From CAZFIM01 sp964519615 (GTDB lineage: Bacteria > Chloroflexota > Dehalococcoidia > GIF9 > UBA5629): a stretch of 17,516 nt of DNA. Location of the stretch: NCBI GenBank assembly GCA_964519615.1, contig CAZFIM010000053.1, positions 1 through 17,516 of the forward strand, written 5' to 3'. How positions within the stretch are numbered: position 1 is the stretch's first letter; each line of letters opens with the position of its first letter. Both the position numbers and the translations under genes were made by a program. The notes under the pieces are model-generated. The model was not told the origin of the DNA. It saw only the letters and a program-made list of their open reading frames with translations, and did not search any database. Of the stretch, positions 1-8,648 are shown in pieces.

Positions 1-339
1 GTGGAAGAATATGACTATTGCACGAAAGCTTGGCGGTCCGGATTTAAAGTGATATATACATCTGCCTCTAAAGTGTGGCACAAAGTTGGAGCCAGTAGAG
101 CGAAATTAGCGAATTATCCGGAAACATTTGACGCAATAAAAAAAAGCGCCGGCATGAAAGAGTACAGATACTATTATCAATTATTCCGTACTTATTGCCC
201 GCCGGTGGTTAATGTATTTGCCTTTTTAAGCTATATAGTTCTGAGCTCGATATTTGGTCAATTAATAGTTTTGGCGCTGAAAGGTGACTGGAAGGGAATA
301 AGGCACGGCATTGCCAGAAGATTGGGTTTAGCTTCTTAA
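1..339 (+). CDS. Glycosyltransferase family 2, C-terminal fragment (5' end outside window)
   Basis: This is the last 112 residues of a GT2 (rhamnosyltransferase-like) enzyme that transfers a sugar from a nucleotide donor at the inner membrane face. The segment 'EEYDYCTKAWRSGFKVIY' near residues 2-19 is the acidic motif that carries the catalytic base in GT-A folds. It is followed by the usual 'WHKVGAS' strand near residues 26-32. A hydrophobic stretch at about 72-94 and a basic tail ('GIRHGIARRLG') fit the membrane-associated C terminus common in polysaccharide GT2 proteins. The nucleotide-binding half is missing, so the GTG at base 1 is almost certainly an internal valine codon and not a start. 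The TAA at 337-339 overlaps by 4 nt the stop codon of the oppositely oriented DUF2206-like gene. Donor and acceptor cannot be read. Confidence 0.8.
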   Translation: MEEYDYCTKAWRSGFKVIYTSASKVWHKVGASRAKLANYPETFDAIKKSAGMKEYRYYYQLFRTYCPPVVNVFAFLSYIVLSSIFGQLIVLALKGDWKGIRHGIARRLGLAS

Positions 340-2534
340 GGGCTCCAGAGTATTTTGCTTTCTCCATTGCTGTATATGGAGTTCAAATTGTCTGTTACCG
401 GTTTGATTTCATTTATATCCCAGTATAGCGTGTTACCCAATATGGGGTCGGGTCTCCCTGTATATGCTTTGGTTGTCCCGTAACCCATTACCGTATTTAT
501 ATATCCAAGGTACATGTAGCTGTCCATAAGTTCATCGTTAGTTGTCTCAGGAGTAATGATTAGTGCTTCATCAGGATTGAGCATGCCGTAGCTGACGAGT
601 ACAGGCATGTCTATTTGAAATGGGGTAGCATATACGCGCATATCCTTATTACGATATTTTTTCAGCCATTCCGCACTGTTGACTTCTGCTGCGGTTGGTG
701 CAGCCGCGCGAATGGTGACTCTATCTCTAAGAGGCATCTGTGGGTTATTGTTTATCACGTCGCCATATGCCAGAGGAATGGACCTATCTGCAGGGCTATC
801 GGCCAGTTCATAGATCAATCGGCAGTTAAACAAGAAAAAAATAGCCAGAATAATGGTAATGCCGGTCATGGATACTGCATTCAGATTATATAGATTATAA
901 GCATCACGGCGAAATACTCTCCTTATGCTGTTAAATACAATTTTAAGGCCGGTTATGCCAAGCGGTGCAAGTATAATACTTGCAATATGTATCATTCGAT
1001 TTATGCCCAAGGAAACTGAAAAGAAGGGTATTACTATGCACGCAGCAAGCAATATATAGCTGCCTACGATCAGCGCGGTATACTCAGGATTACCAGAACG
1101 TTTGCGTACTATCTCCGGCAGAACAGGAATTCCTCCTAACGCTATACATGCCAGAATAAAATACCAGAGTATACGATAGGTAAGATGCAAGCTGTCTGCC
1201 GCAGACTGCATAAAAATAGATGACAGGTCTCTGCTGGTGGGATTAAGAAGGTCGGTGCTTACGCTCGTAGCTATATGTTTACCTATTACAACGACTGATT
1301 CCAGCGGTTGAGCACTGGAAACATAGATATACCAGGCGATGCTGACAACGGCAAATAGAACTACGAAAGTTGCTGTTATATAAGAAGTCTTTCGCCTGAA
1401 CCAATAGATCATAACGATTGCAATTATAAGGAAACCCATATAGATGTAGGTAAGCGAATAGTGAGATACGATAATGCCTATTCCGAATAGAATTAGCAGT
1501 ACTTTTTTCGAGCCGGTGATAACTTCATTTAGTATGAGCGATATCAACAGGACGATGAAGAGTTCTGCAATCATTTGGCGGTTGATCGAGGGCATTTCGA
1601 GGAAAAAAACATAAATAGATATGAAAAAAAAGACTGCAAGAAATGATGATTTCTTATCTGTCCTGTGCTGATAAATACTATAGAGCACAACCGGGACCAG
1701 CGCATACCAGAGAGGATAGACTACTTTAAAAATAAAATCGCCGGACATCCCTATTAGCTGTGAAAATAGAGTAGGTAACACAGTGATGGAAAGCATGGCG
1801 TTATAATTTTCTGGTTTCGTCCAGTCCCAGAAAGCAGCGGAATCGGATAGATTAAAGAAATGGTATTCCAGGAAGGAGTCCCATTGTACAAGATATTCAG
1901 ATACATTAGAAAAATGCCATAACAGCGAGAGAGCAATGCAGTAAATAGCCAGATTATAGTATCTTTCAGGGATTATCTTTGTTGTTGAAATGAGCACCAT
2001 GATTATTGCTATAGCGGCTAACAAAATGAATAGGACAATGTTATATTGAAAATGGGTAACAATAAGAGCTCCCAACACGGCCAGGACAGGGAGGAGAATA
2101 AAGAATAGAACATGGGGAGAACACAGCTCGGTTATTCTGAAGGTTTGCAGTGCAGGGAAACATTCTCTTTGTCTATATGCGAGGTATGTGAGTAAAGCTA
2201 CTACAATCGACCATGTGATCAGCAGCGAGATTGTAGAAAGCGGTGTATTTATACCGGCAAATGCGAAAGTAACATTGATAATAAAACCGAGCATCATATT
2301 GAAAATAAGACTGATGCCAACCGCATAGCATATCGTGAGGCTGATTCCAAATCGGTTAAGTTTAAGTATAGTAAGAATCAATACGCCCGGAAGGAAAGAT
2401 AGGTAAACAATGCCGACTATTTCAGTGATGACAGGTACTGATACACCTGATAATCTTCCCGCGATGAGTAATAGAAATACTGCCTGTATGGATATGGCAG
2501 GTGCGAGAAAGTTGCAGTTTTTCTCATCAGTCAT
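336..2534 (-). CDS. Large polytopic membrane protein, DUF2206-like (GT-C-type glycosyltransferase candidate)
   Basis: This 732-residue integral membrane protein has about a dozen or more hydrophobic segments from residue 12 to 570, then a soluble C-terminal domain (about 575-732). Features recalled for DUF2206 are present: an N-terminal 'LSFLPGVLILTILKLNRFG' block (residues 45-63) and a central extracytoplasmic loop beginning 'QWDSFLEYHFF' (217-227) and continuing to 'NYNAMLSITVLP' (243-254). D219 and E223 resemble the acidic loop-1 residues of GT-C enzymes, which use polyprenyl-phosphate sugars outside the membrane. The soluble tail ('AEWLKKYRNKDMRVYAT') resembles the C-terminal lumenal domains of such proteins. 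A GGAG lies 10 nt before the ATG. It is the last gene of the minus-strand cluster, 51 nt after the preceding GT. It could be a sugar transferase or a Wzy-like polymerase; family membership is from memory, and function is inferred. Confidence 0.7.
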   Translation of the reverse strand: MTDEKNCNFLAPAISIQAVFLLLIAGRLSGVSVPVITEIVGIVYLSFLPGVLILTILKLNRFGISLTICYAVGISLIFNMMLGFIINVTFAFAGINTPLSTISLLITWSIVVALLTYLAYRQRECFPALQTFRITELCSPHVLFFILLPVLAVLGALIVTHFQYNIVLFILLAAIAIIMVLISTTKIIPERYYNLAIYCIALSLLWHFSNVSEYLVQWDSFLEYHFFNLSDSAAFWDWTKPENYNAMLSITVLPTLFSQLIGMSGDFIFKVVYPLWYALVPVVLYSIYQHRTDKKSSFLAVFFFISIYVFFLEMPSINRQMIAELFIVLLISLILNEVITGSKKVLLILFGIGIIVSHYSLTYIYMGFLIIAIVMIYWFRRKTSYITATFVVLFAVVSIAWYIYVSSAQPLESVVVIGKHIATSVSTDLLNPTSRDLSSIFMQSAADSLHLTYRILWYFILACIALGGIPVLPEIVRKRSGNPEYTALIVGSYILLAACIVIPFFSVSLGINRMIHIASIILAPLGITGLKIVFNSIRRVFRRDAYNLYNLNAVSMTGITIILAIFFLFNCRLIYELADSPADRSIPLAYGDVINNNPQMPLRDRVTIRAAAPTAAEVNSAEWLKKYRNKDMRVYATPFQIDMPVLVSYGMLNPDEALIITPETTNDELMDSYMYLGYINTVMGYGTTKAYTGRPDPILGNTLYWDINEIKPVTDNLNSIYSNGESKILWSP

Positions 2535-2585
2535 ATTGATTAAACTCCGGCTAACACTATAAGCTGTTTTTCATTATTGGAGGAT

Positions 2586-3761
2586 TTAAAGATTATTTAC
2601 GGTAGCCAATCCGATATTATTCAATATATAAAATAACTTCTCTTCATTAGCTTGTCTACTATAATGCTGCTCGACCAGTAAACGCGCTTTTCCGCCGGTG
2701 GATTTCATAAGAAAATCATCGAATATGTACTCGTTGATTTTGTTTGTTAATTCGTCTATCGGAAATACGAAGATGTTCTCGCCCGGATTGATCCAGTACA
2801 GGCCGACTACCGCTTCAGGTGTGGCAAATACGGGCAATTCACAGGACATGGGCTCAAGTATTTTATTCAATGGACCGGTAGTGCTGATTCCTTCCGGTAC
2901 TATAACAGCATCGAGCTCTCTTAACCTGTCAGCATAATCAGCAAGGGAATCTAAAAAACCGGTGCAAGTAATTCTAGTGTGTTCAATAGGTTCGTCGCAA
3001 CGTCCTATAACAATTACCTTAATGCGAGGATCGAGGTTGTCTATATTTTGTTCTAGATATTCAAGACAATACGTGCCCCTTTTATCCCCGGCTGCGAACG
3101 GACCTATTAAACCTATTACCTTATTTGCATTAACAGCACGTTTTGTGAAAGTGGATGGTGCAAAGATATTCGTATCTACGAATACGTGAGTAAGATCGAT
3201 TCTATCCGTATACTTCCTGTAAAAATCATAGGTGTTCTGTGAAAGCGCTATCACATAATCGGAGTGTTCGCAGAAGAATATTTCAAGTTTTCTTTCTACA
3301 TTAAGCAAAGTAGCGGCATGTCCGCGTTTTTCCATATCCTGTGAAATGATAGAGTGTACCTCAAAAATGATTTTATATTTTTTAATCAGTGATGTGCCGT
3401 ATACTGCCGGATATCCCAGCCACTCATGAGCGCAGAAGACCACATCAGACCTCATTTTCAGCAGATGAAAAATCAGCAACAGATTCCACAAGATGATAGG
3501 CAATAGCTTTAGTATAAATGGTAGAGTTTTATATGAGAGCAGCCATGCGCCTAAATTGATTGTCTTTATTCTTTTTATATCCACAAGTTCATTAGGTTTA
3601 TTATTAGAGCTTGAAATAACGGTAATTTGCCCTGCTTTGGATAATGAACTGAGCAACCTTTGCACTCGTACGGATGTGCCCATGGCGTTAAAAATGTCTT
3701 CATACGCAATAACCGTAATCTTGGGAGGGGCTATTTTGGGCTTCAGAGTTTTACTATTCAT
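2586..3761 (-). CDS. Divergent GT4-like glycosyltransferase (GT-B fold)
   Basis: This 391-residue protein has the two-domain layout of GT-B glycosyltransferases. The N-terminal half has an opening beta strand ('KITVIAYEDIFNAMGTSVRV', 14-33) and 'VVFCAHEWLGYPA' (107-119), the usual region of acceptor contact. The C-terminal half starts at 'KVIGLIGPFAAGDKRG' (214-229), the phosphate-loop strand. The donor-binding end reads 'VIVPEGISTTGPLNKILEPM' (286-305) and then 'PVFATPEAV'. In ordinary GT4 enzymes the two glutamates of the E-x7-E motif are eight residues apart; here the best candidates, E290 and E303, are thirteen apart, so the motif looks stretched or altered. A hydrophobic segment at about 80-102 may touch the membrane. 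It lies 45 nt after the formyltransferase-like/propeller gene and 51 nt before the DUF2206-like gene, in one direction. The sugar specificity is unknown. Confidence 0.75.
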   Translation of the reverse strand: MNSKTLKPKIAPPKITVIAYEDIFNAMGTSVRVQRLLSSLSKAGQITVISSSNNKPNELVDIKRIKTINLGAWLLSYKTLPFILKLLPIILWNLLLIFHLLKMRSDVVFCAHEWLGYPAVYGTSLIKKYKIIFEVHSIISQDMEKRGHAATLLNVERKLEIFFCEHSDYVIALSQNTYDFYRKYTDRIDLTHVFVDTNIFAPSTFTKRAVNANKVIGLIGPFAAGDKRGTYCLEYLEQNIDNLDPRIKVIVIGRCDEPIEHTRITCTGFLDSLADYADRLRELDAVIVPEGISTTGPLNKILEPMSCELPVFATPEAVVGLYWINPGENIFVFPIDELTNKINEYIFDDFLMKSTGGKARLLVEQHYSRQANEEKLFYILNNIGLATVNNL

Positions 3762-3806
3762 ATATTACTTCTCATAAAACTGTATTCACAGCAAAATCTA
3801 ATTAAA

Positions 3807-5510
3807 TTACCATTTACCTGTCAGAATCTTGCGACTGTAACGTTTGAATTCATCAAAGGAGAAAATCCACCGTTTCCCATCGACCAGTGTGAATTCTCCT
3901 GCCCGCGATATAGTGTGGAATCCATAGTGAAAAGCATGGTTCTTATCGGGCTCGATATGCTTTATAGCCTCTTCCCTGAAAACATACGGAGAAAGCTGTA
4001 CCACTTTGTTTATAGTAATACCTCCGCCGTAGGTGGAAGAGCAGTCCTGAGCCGGACGATAAAGTGTGCCGTTTACAGTAAATGGAGTACCGGCCGGACG
4101 CGCGGAGCGAATATCGGTTTTCACCGGGTTACTACTATGAGGTTTCCACGGTCCGAATAGACTATCTGAGTAGTATATGAAAAGGTGCAAGCCGTCGCCC
4201 ATTTTCTTATCGGTGAAAAAAAGCCACCATAGCGAGTCATAGTATACAACGGTAGAATCAACACCTGCTACATCAGCCACAAGCACACAGGCCTTGTGCC
4301 ATTTATCAGGGTAATTGACAGCTTTATAGAGGCATATTTCGCGATTTTCCAGCGTTTCCGGAAGACAATATACCTCATTACCATGCTGAATTATAAAAGG
4401 ATATGACATATGAAAAGGCATTTTTATAGCTGTTTGGGGTAGAGCGGTAAAGCCCTGTTTGTTGCCTCTAAAGGTAATAATGGAACCTTTCCCTGAGTGG
4501 TAATCATATTCCTCACCCATGATCGTGATAGAACCGTTTTCTTCAAGGCCGAACGGGTCTGCCAGGTATTTCGTTTTTGATGTGAAAGGTGTCCATTGAA
4601 TAGCCGGTTTAAAAGCGGGATCAAGAAAATGCTGAATGGGTTCGCTGCATATACCGATATTCCATTGTTCATGCCTGGTAAGAACGGTAATTGCTTTTCT
4701 AAAAATATTACGTATAAGTCTGATCATATAGATCACCATCTGGATGTTACAGGGTAAATCATGCGCCTGCCCGGGTTTAAGTGAGGCGGGAGTGTCCACA
4801 TATCCATATACATCGTTTACGATATCCTTGCATACCTGAAGCGGCCAATATGGGCAGACGGAATAGCACTGCGCCAGATTTTGTTTGTATGAATATAGAA
4901 ATGTACGGAAAAATCCTTTTCTTAAAATAATACCTTTATCAGGATTATCAGTAAGTCTAAGCAAGCTTGCGATTGTAAGCTTGTTTCCATAATATATTTC
5001 CCAGAAGCACGGCGGATTTCCGGCATACCTGGTTTCATCGGAAAAACGGAAAGTCCATAGGCCGAATCGAGGCATAGATATTATCTGTCCGGTAGGTTCG
5101 TTTTCTGAAAGCGATACAATAATATCAAGATCGTAGCTTTGTATTTGCTGCAATATACCGCTGTCCACTATGTCTTGTTGATTTTTCCGCTTTTCACTAG
5201 GAACAGATAATCTGGGGATATTATCGATTACCCCTGATTGAGCATGAGGTGTTGGCCTGAATGCACGGCATATTTTATCGTAATACAAATTGAAGAATAT
5301 ATACCGCCAGCCCCTGGAGTTACTATCTAACCGGCGGCTGTCGCTGGTATGTAATTCAAGTAGTACCGCAACACTAGTATCATCACATGATAAGAGTTTT
5401 TCCAGACAATCTTTCTGCCATTTATTCATAGTGCCGCAAGAGGGCATTATTATACCGATCTTGAGCGGTTTTAATATCTTTTTACAAGGTATATTTTTGT
5501 CCATTATCAT
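3807..5510 (-). CDS. Fusion: formyltransferase-like N-terminal domain + GINT1-type beta-propeller domain
   Basis: This 567-residue protein shows two parts. Residues about 16-215 resemble the formyltransferase (Fmt/ArnA-type) fold: 'LKIGIIMPSCG' (16-26), 'YDLDIIVSLSENEPTG' (126-141), 'FGLWTFRFSDETRYAGNPPC' (149-168), 'FWEIYYGNKLTIASLLRL' (169-186) and 'PDKGIILRKG' (190-199). Residues about 283-560 match the repeat signature of the propeller found at the N terminus of glucosamine inositolphosphorylceramide transferase (GINT1) and in many bacterial glycan clusters: 'LADPFG' (316), 'HMSYPF' (367), 'LPET' (384), 'FGPWKPH' (452), 'ARPAG' (470) and 'YRPAQD' (484). The Asn/His pair used by true formyltransferases appears replaced (TFR at 153-155), so formyl transfer is doubtful. 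A linker at 216-282 has a hydrophobic, basic stretch. No clear Shine-Dalgarno precedes either candidate ATG (codons 1 and 3). The gene is central in the cluster, 27 nt after a GT4 gene; a glycan-modifying or glycan-binding role is inferred. Confidence 0.75.
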   Translation of the reverse strand: MIMDKNIPCKKILKPLKIGIIMPSCGTMNKWQKDCLEKLLSCDDTSVAVLLELHTSDSRRLDSNSRGWRYIFFNLYYDKICRAFRPTPHAQSGVIDNIPRLSVPSEKRKNQQDIVDSGILQQIQSYDLDIIVSLSENEPTGQIISMPRFGLWTFRFSDETRYAGNPPCFWEIYYGNKLTIASLLRLTDNPDKGIILRKGFFRTFLYSYKQNLAQCYSVCPYWPLQVCKDIVNDVYGYVDTPASLKPGQAHDLPCNIQMVIYMIRLIRNIFRKAITVLTRHEQWNIGICSEPIQHFLDPAFKPAIQWTPFTSKTKYLADPFGLEENGSITIMGEEYDYHSGKGSIITFRGNKQGFTALPQTAIKMPFHMSYPFIIQHGNEVYCLPETLENREICLYKAVNYPDKWHKACVLVADVAGVDSTVVYYDSLWWLFFTDKKMGDGLHLFIYYSDSLFGPWKPHSSNPVKTDIRSARPAGTPFTVNGTLYRPAQDCSSTYGGGITINKVVQLSPYVFREEAIKHIEPDKNHAFHYGFHTISRAGEFTLVDGKRWIFSFDEFKRYSRKILTGKW

Positions 5511-5537
5511 GACTTGTTGTCTGTTTTGGCTGTGATG

Positions 5538-6710
5538 CTAGAGATCCAGATATACTTTTTCAGTTTCTTTTGCTATTTTTTCCCAGGGATAGTCCATTAC
5601 TTTTTTTCTGGTGTTCTCACTCATTTTTATACTCAGCTCTCTATTAGTGAGTAATTCTATAATACCCTCTGACAGCTTTTCTATATGAGAAACATCGACT
5701 ATGAGGCCGTTGTATCGGTCTTCTACAAAAGTTTTTAATGTTTCCAGCGTACTGGCAATGATTGGAAGACCTGCTATGGCAGCTTCCAATAATACGATGG
5801 GAAACACTTCGGACATAGATGGGAAGGCGAATATGTCCGCGGCATTAAAATAGAGGGCTTTTGTTTCACCTTCAATAGGGCCGGGAATTCGTGTATATTC
5901 AGCTATTCCCTTTTGTTCAGCGGTATTTTGAAGCTGCCGGGTCATAGGTCCGTAGCCTGCCAGAACAAGCCTTGCCTGCGGCACTTCTTTTAACACCGAT
6001 GGTAGCGCATCAAGCAGTAAATGAGGATTTTTTGATCTGATGAATGCGCCCACGAAAAGTATTATTTTATCGTCTGGCCGGAATCCCAGCTTTTGCTTGC
6101 ATTCTTCTTTGGTATATGAAACCTCGATGCTTTTGAAATTGACTCCGTTAGCTATGGTAACGATTTTATCTTTATAGTCAGGTAAAAACCGGGACTGATC
6201 AATGAAATGATCGGAGGGGGAAATAATTACCTTTGCTTGATCAAGCAGGTTGTGAACAGCCAGTCTGTTATAAAGATAAACCCCTGTTCTGCGTATTAAA
6301 CTCCCAAATCCTTCAGGCATATCGCCGTGATAAGTCAACACAAACGGCTTATGGGTCAATCCTGCACAAATCTGTGCAGCTATATTCCCCGGCGGAGTAG
6401 TATAATGGAGGTGCACTATATCGAGATCCCTATGAGCAGGTTTCCAATTGTAGGTCAGTGAAAAAAACGCTTTATCCAGCTTTAGATTTGTACCGTATCT
6501 GAATACTTTTATCCCATCGTAGTCTTCTATATACGTATGCGAATTCGGTGAAGTAGTGAACACTGATATATCATGCCCGAGTGCACTCATATGGCGCGCA
6601 AGATAATAAGCAACGTTTTCTGCTCCGCCTACCGGATATGATTGGTACGGCGGTATGAATGACGATGATTCGGAATAGGGGAAAAGAGTAATAAAATAGC
6701 CGATTTTCAT
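5538..6710 (-). CDS. Glycosyltransferase family 4 (GT-B fold)
   Basis: This 390-residue enzyme has complete GT4 architecture. The N-terminal domain opens with 'MKIGYFITLFPY' and carries the 'VGGAENVAYYLARHMSALGH' helix (27-46), which binds the acceptor side. It continues with 'DIVHLHYTTPPG' (97-108) and 'KPFVLTYHGDMP' (121-132). The C-terminal donor domain holds 'IILFVGAFIRSKNPHLLLDA' (216-235) with the phosphate-binding R225/K227 region. The E-x7-E motif is E301-VFPIVLL-E309, followed by 'GLPIIAS' (314-320). Length is normal for the family. GT4 enzymes retain anomeric configuration and use NDP-sugars at the cytoplasmic face; donor and acceptor cannot be named. There is no convincing Shine-Dalgarno before the ATG; the upstream gap is 23 nt, so translation may rely on coupling with the preceding GT4 gene. 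Confidence 0.88.
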   Translation of the reverse strand: MKIGYFITLFPYSESSSFIPPYQSYPVGGAENVAYYLARHMSALGHDISVFTTSPNSHTYIEDYDGIKVFRYGTNLKLDKAFFSLTYNWKPAHRDLDIVHLHYTTPPGNIAAQICAGLTHKPFVLTYHGDMPEGFGSLIRRTGVYLYNRLAVHNLLDQAKVIISPSDHFIDQSRFLPDYKDKIVTIANGVNFKSIEVSYTKEECKQKLGFRPDDKIILFVGAFIRSKNPHLLLDALPSVLKEVPQARLVLAGYGPMTRQLQNTAEQKGIAEYTRIPGPIEGETKALYFNAADIFAFPSMSEVFPIVLLEAAIAGLPIIASTLETLKTFVEDRYNGLIVDVSHIEKLSEGIIELLTNRELSIKMSENTRKKVMDYPWEKIAKETEKVYLDL

Positions 6711-6733
6711 ATACTTAACATAATATTCTATTA

Positions 6734-7867
6734 TTAACTCGACTGCTTTTGCTCCAGCAAGTCATAATACAATTGTAATACCCGTCGGGAGATTGTTTTC
6801 TGATCGTACTTCTCTGCATTCAAACGGGCAGAGATGCTCATTTTCTCTTTCAACTGCGGATCAGCCAGGATTTTATTAAAAGCCTTTGCGATTGCGCGGT
6901 TGTCGCCGGGCTTCACTTTAATACCGCATTCGTCGCTAATCAATTCCTTTACTCCGGGAAGGTCTGACCCGACAACAGGGGTGCCACAGGCCATTGCTTC
7001 CAGGGCAGATATACCGAAATTTTCTCCGCGGGTAATTGCCGGAATTACATATATGTCGCTCAATTTATATAATGGCGGCAGGTCCTCATGTGGAATGCGT
7101 CCGAGAAAAATAACATTTTTTAAATTTAAATTTTGCACCAGACTATGTAGTTGTTTTTCCAATTGGCCGCTGCCGGCAATTACCAGAACTGCATTTGCTA
7201 TATATTGCATTGCCCTGATTGCATGTTCTACACCTTTATATTTTACAAATCGGCCGGCATAAAGAATAAGCCTCGTATCAGGTAGATTATATTTTTGCCG
7301 GATGCCTTTATCATTAACTGCCGGATTGAAGATTTCCAAGTTTACTCCGTTGGGAATAATCTCGATTCTTTCCATGCACTTATTTAATACGGGGGATGTT
7401 TCCGCATATGAGCGGCTGGTTGCAGTGACCTTATCCGCATTGCCTACGGCATAAGGATTGATCATGTAGTTATAAATAGCGGCAAAAAATGAACCAATCG
7501 CTGAACTGGCATTGCCGTCAAAATGGTAATACAGAGCAGAGGGTTTCTTTTGTCTGTGAGCGTAATAAATTGCTATATCTGATACACCGGGGACTGTTGC
7601 GTGTGCATGAACGATGTCAGGATCGATTTTAGCAAGAATTCGAAAGTAACAGGGCATTATCGGGACCTTGAAAATCTCAAATAGAGGACGAGTTCTGAAT
7701 ACTTCTATTCCGTTGATATTCTCTCGGGATGGTCTGCCCGGGATGGTTGAAGCAAGTACGCTGACACGATGCCCTGCGTCTAATAGCTCTTTAGCGAGCT
7801 CGATGATTACCTGTTCAACGCCACCGGAAGAGAGATCGAATGTTTTGAAACAGTGACATACATGCAT
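6734..7867 (-). CDS. Glycosyltransferase family 4 (GT-B fold)
   Basis: This 377-residue GT4 enzyme is complete. Its N-terminal domain has 'DLSSGGVEQVIIELAKELLD' (11-30), 'DPDIVHAHATVPG' (82-94) and 'SALYYHFDGNA' (110-120). Its donor-binding domain has 'LILYAGRFVKYKGVEHAIRA' (200-219), with R206 and K211 placed to bind donor phosphates. 'VLVIAGSGQLEKQL' (227-240) and the classical E-x7-E motif E282-NFGISAL-E290 followed by 'AMACGTPVVGSDLPG' (291-305) are also present. The motif set resembles PimB/mannosyl- or glucosyltransferase-type GT4 proteins, but the sugar cannot be assigned. The two overlapping ATGs at the 5' end (7861-7867) leave two possible starts two codons apart; the longer is used. 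The gene lies 21 nt after the GT2 gene and 23 nt before the next GT4 gene, in the same direction. Confidence 0.88.
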   Translation of the reverse strand: MHVCHCFKTFDLSSGGVEQVIIELAKELLDAGHRVSVLASTIPGRPSRENINGIEVFRTRPLFEIFKVPIMPCYFRILAKIDPDIVHAHATVPGVSDIAIYYAHRQKKPSALYYHFDGNASSAIGSFFAAIYNYMINPYAVGNADKVTATSRSYAETSPVLNKCMERIEIIPNGVNLEIFNPAVNDKGIRQKYNLPDTRLILYAGRFVKYKGVEHAIRAMQYIANAVLVIAGSGQLEKQLHSLVQNLNLKNVIFLGRIPHEDLPPLYKLSDIYVIPAITRGENFGISALEAMACGTPVVGSDLPGVKELISDECGIKVKPGDNRAIAKAFNKILADPQLKEKMSISARLNAEKYDQKTISRRVLQLYYDLLEQKQSS

Positions 7868-7888
7868 AATAGTGAGTTGTGCAACATG

Positions 7889-8647
7889 TTAAATATCTGG
7901 ATTACACGTACTGACCAGAAACTTTAGAAATAGAAAAGGTATTCCCAGCGTAAAGAAGAAAAACCAGGGGCGGTGTTTTCTGGTGGTCTGCATGATTACA
8001 CGTAAAAAACGGTATCCGTCTCTAAAATTTTTCAGTTTGCTCTCTCCTGCTCTTTCATAATATTCGATTGGAATCTCGCGGTATGAGAGCTTATTAAAAA
8101 GGACATACGTTGTCATGGCAGTATCAAAATCAAGTCCATTGGGGAGGTTGTTCACCATAGGCAGCAATTCTGCTTTGAATATCCTCTGTCCCGTGGAGGT
8201 ATCAGTTGTTTTTCTACCGCTGTAAAATGAGAGTAGAGCAGCAAATATTTTATTACCTGTTTTACGCATCCACGGCATTCCCTCATTTTTCCCAAGAAAT
8301 CGTGATGCGACGACAAGGTCTGTTTGCTCATCCTTGCAAGCGATATATAATAAAGGGAAATTCACCGGCTGATAAGTATTATCAGCGTCAAAAAACCCAA
8401 AATATTTGATATGATTATTGTGGTTTGCAGCAAAGCCTATTTTTGTTGCGCCGCCTTTTCCGTTAGGTTTGCTGTTAACTATTACTTTAACACCTTTAGA
8501 TCGGGCTACATCTGCAGTATTATCGGTGCTGCCGTCATCGACAACAAGAACTTCTGCATCAGGACAAGCATTGATAACTCTATTCAATACGTCAGCCAGC
8601 CCTTTTCCTTCATTTAAAGCTGGTATTACTATTCTTAAATCTTTCAT
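7889..8647 (-). CDS. GT2 polyprenyl-phosphate sugar synthase-like protein (dolichyl-phosphate mannose/glucose synthase type)
   Basis: This 252-residue GT-A enzyme probably moves a hexose from an NDP-sugar to polyprenyl phosphate, making a lipid-linked donor for transferases that act outside the membrane. It shows 'VIPALNEGKGL' (7-17), 'VLVVDDGSTDNT' (33-44), the metal-binding 'FDADNTYQP' (86-94), 'VASRFLG' (113-119), 'DTSTGQRIF' (149-157) and 'YYERAGESKL' (196-205). This order is characteristic of DPM/DPG synthases. One hydrophobic segment lies at about 228-246, so membrane attachment is likely; a full GtrA domain is absent. Its start lies 1 nt after the decarboxylase stop codon, indicating tight translational coupling. 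The presence of two GT-C-like proteins in the window (336-2534 and 15462-17417), a class that uses lipid-phosphate sugars, supports this role, but the sugar itself is not known. Confidence 0.82.
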   Translation of the reverse strand: MKDLRIVIPALNEGKGLADVLNRVINACPDAEVLVVDDGSTDNTADVARSKGVKVIVNSKPNGKGGATKIGFAANHNNHIKYFGFFDADNTYQPVNFPLLYIACKDEQTDLVVASRFLGKNEGMPWMRKTGNKIFAALLSFYSGRKTTDTSTGQRIFKAELLPMVNNLPNGLDFDTAMTTYVLFNKLSYREIPIEYYERAGESKLKNFRDGYRFLRVIMQTTRKHRPWFFFFTLGIPFLFLKFLVSTCNPDI

Positions 8648-8648
8648 A

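Noticed and set aside
3660..4160. Open frame of 166 codons on the plus strand
   Set aside because: It is antisense to the GT4-like and fusion genes, has no family-like motif or ribosome binding site, and its length is explained by the opposite-strand codon bias.
6834..7262. Open frame of 142 codons on the plus strand
   Set aside because: It is fully antisense to a clear GT4 gene and its translation is low-complexity and Ser/Arg-rich, with no recognisable domain.
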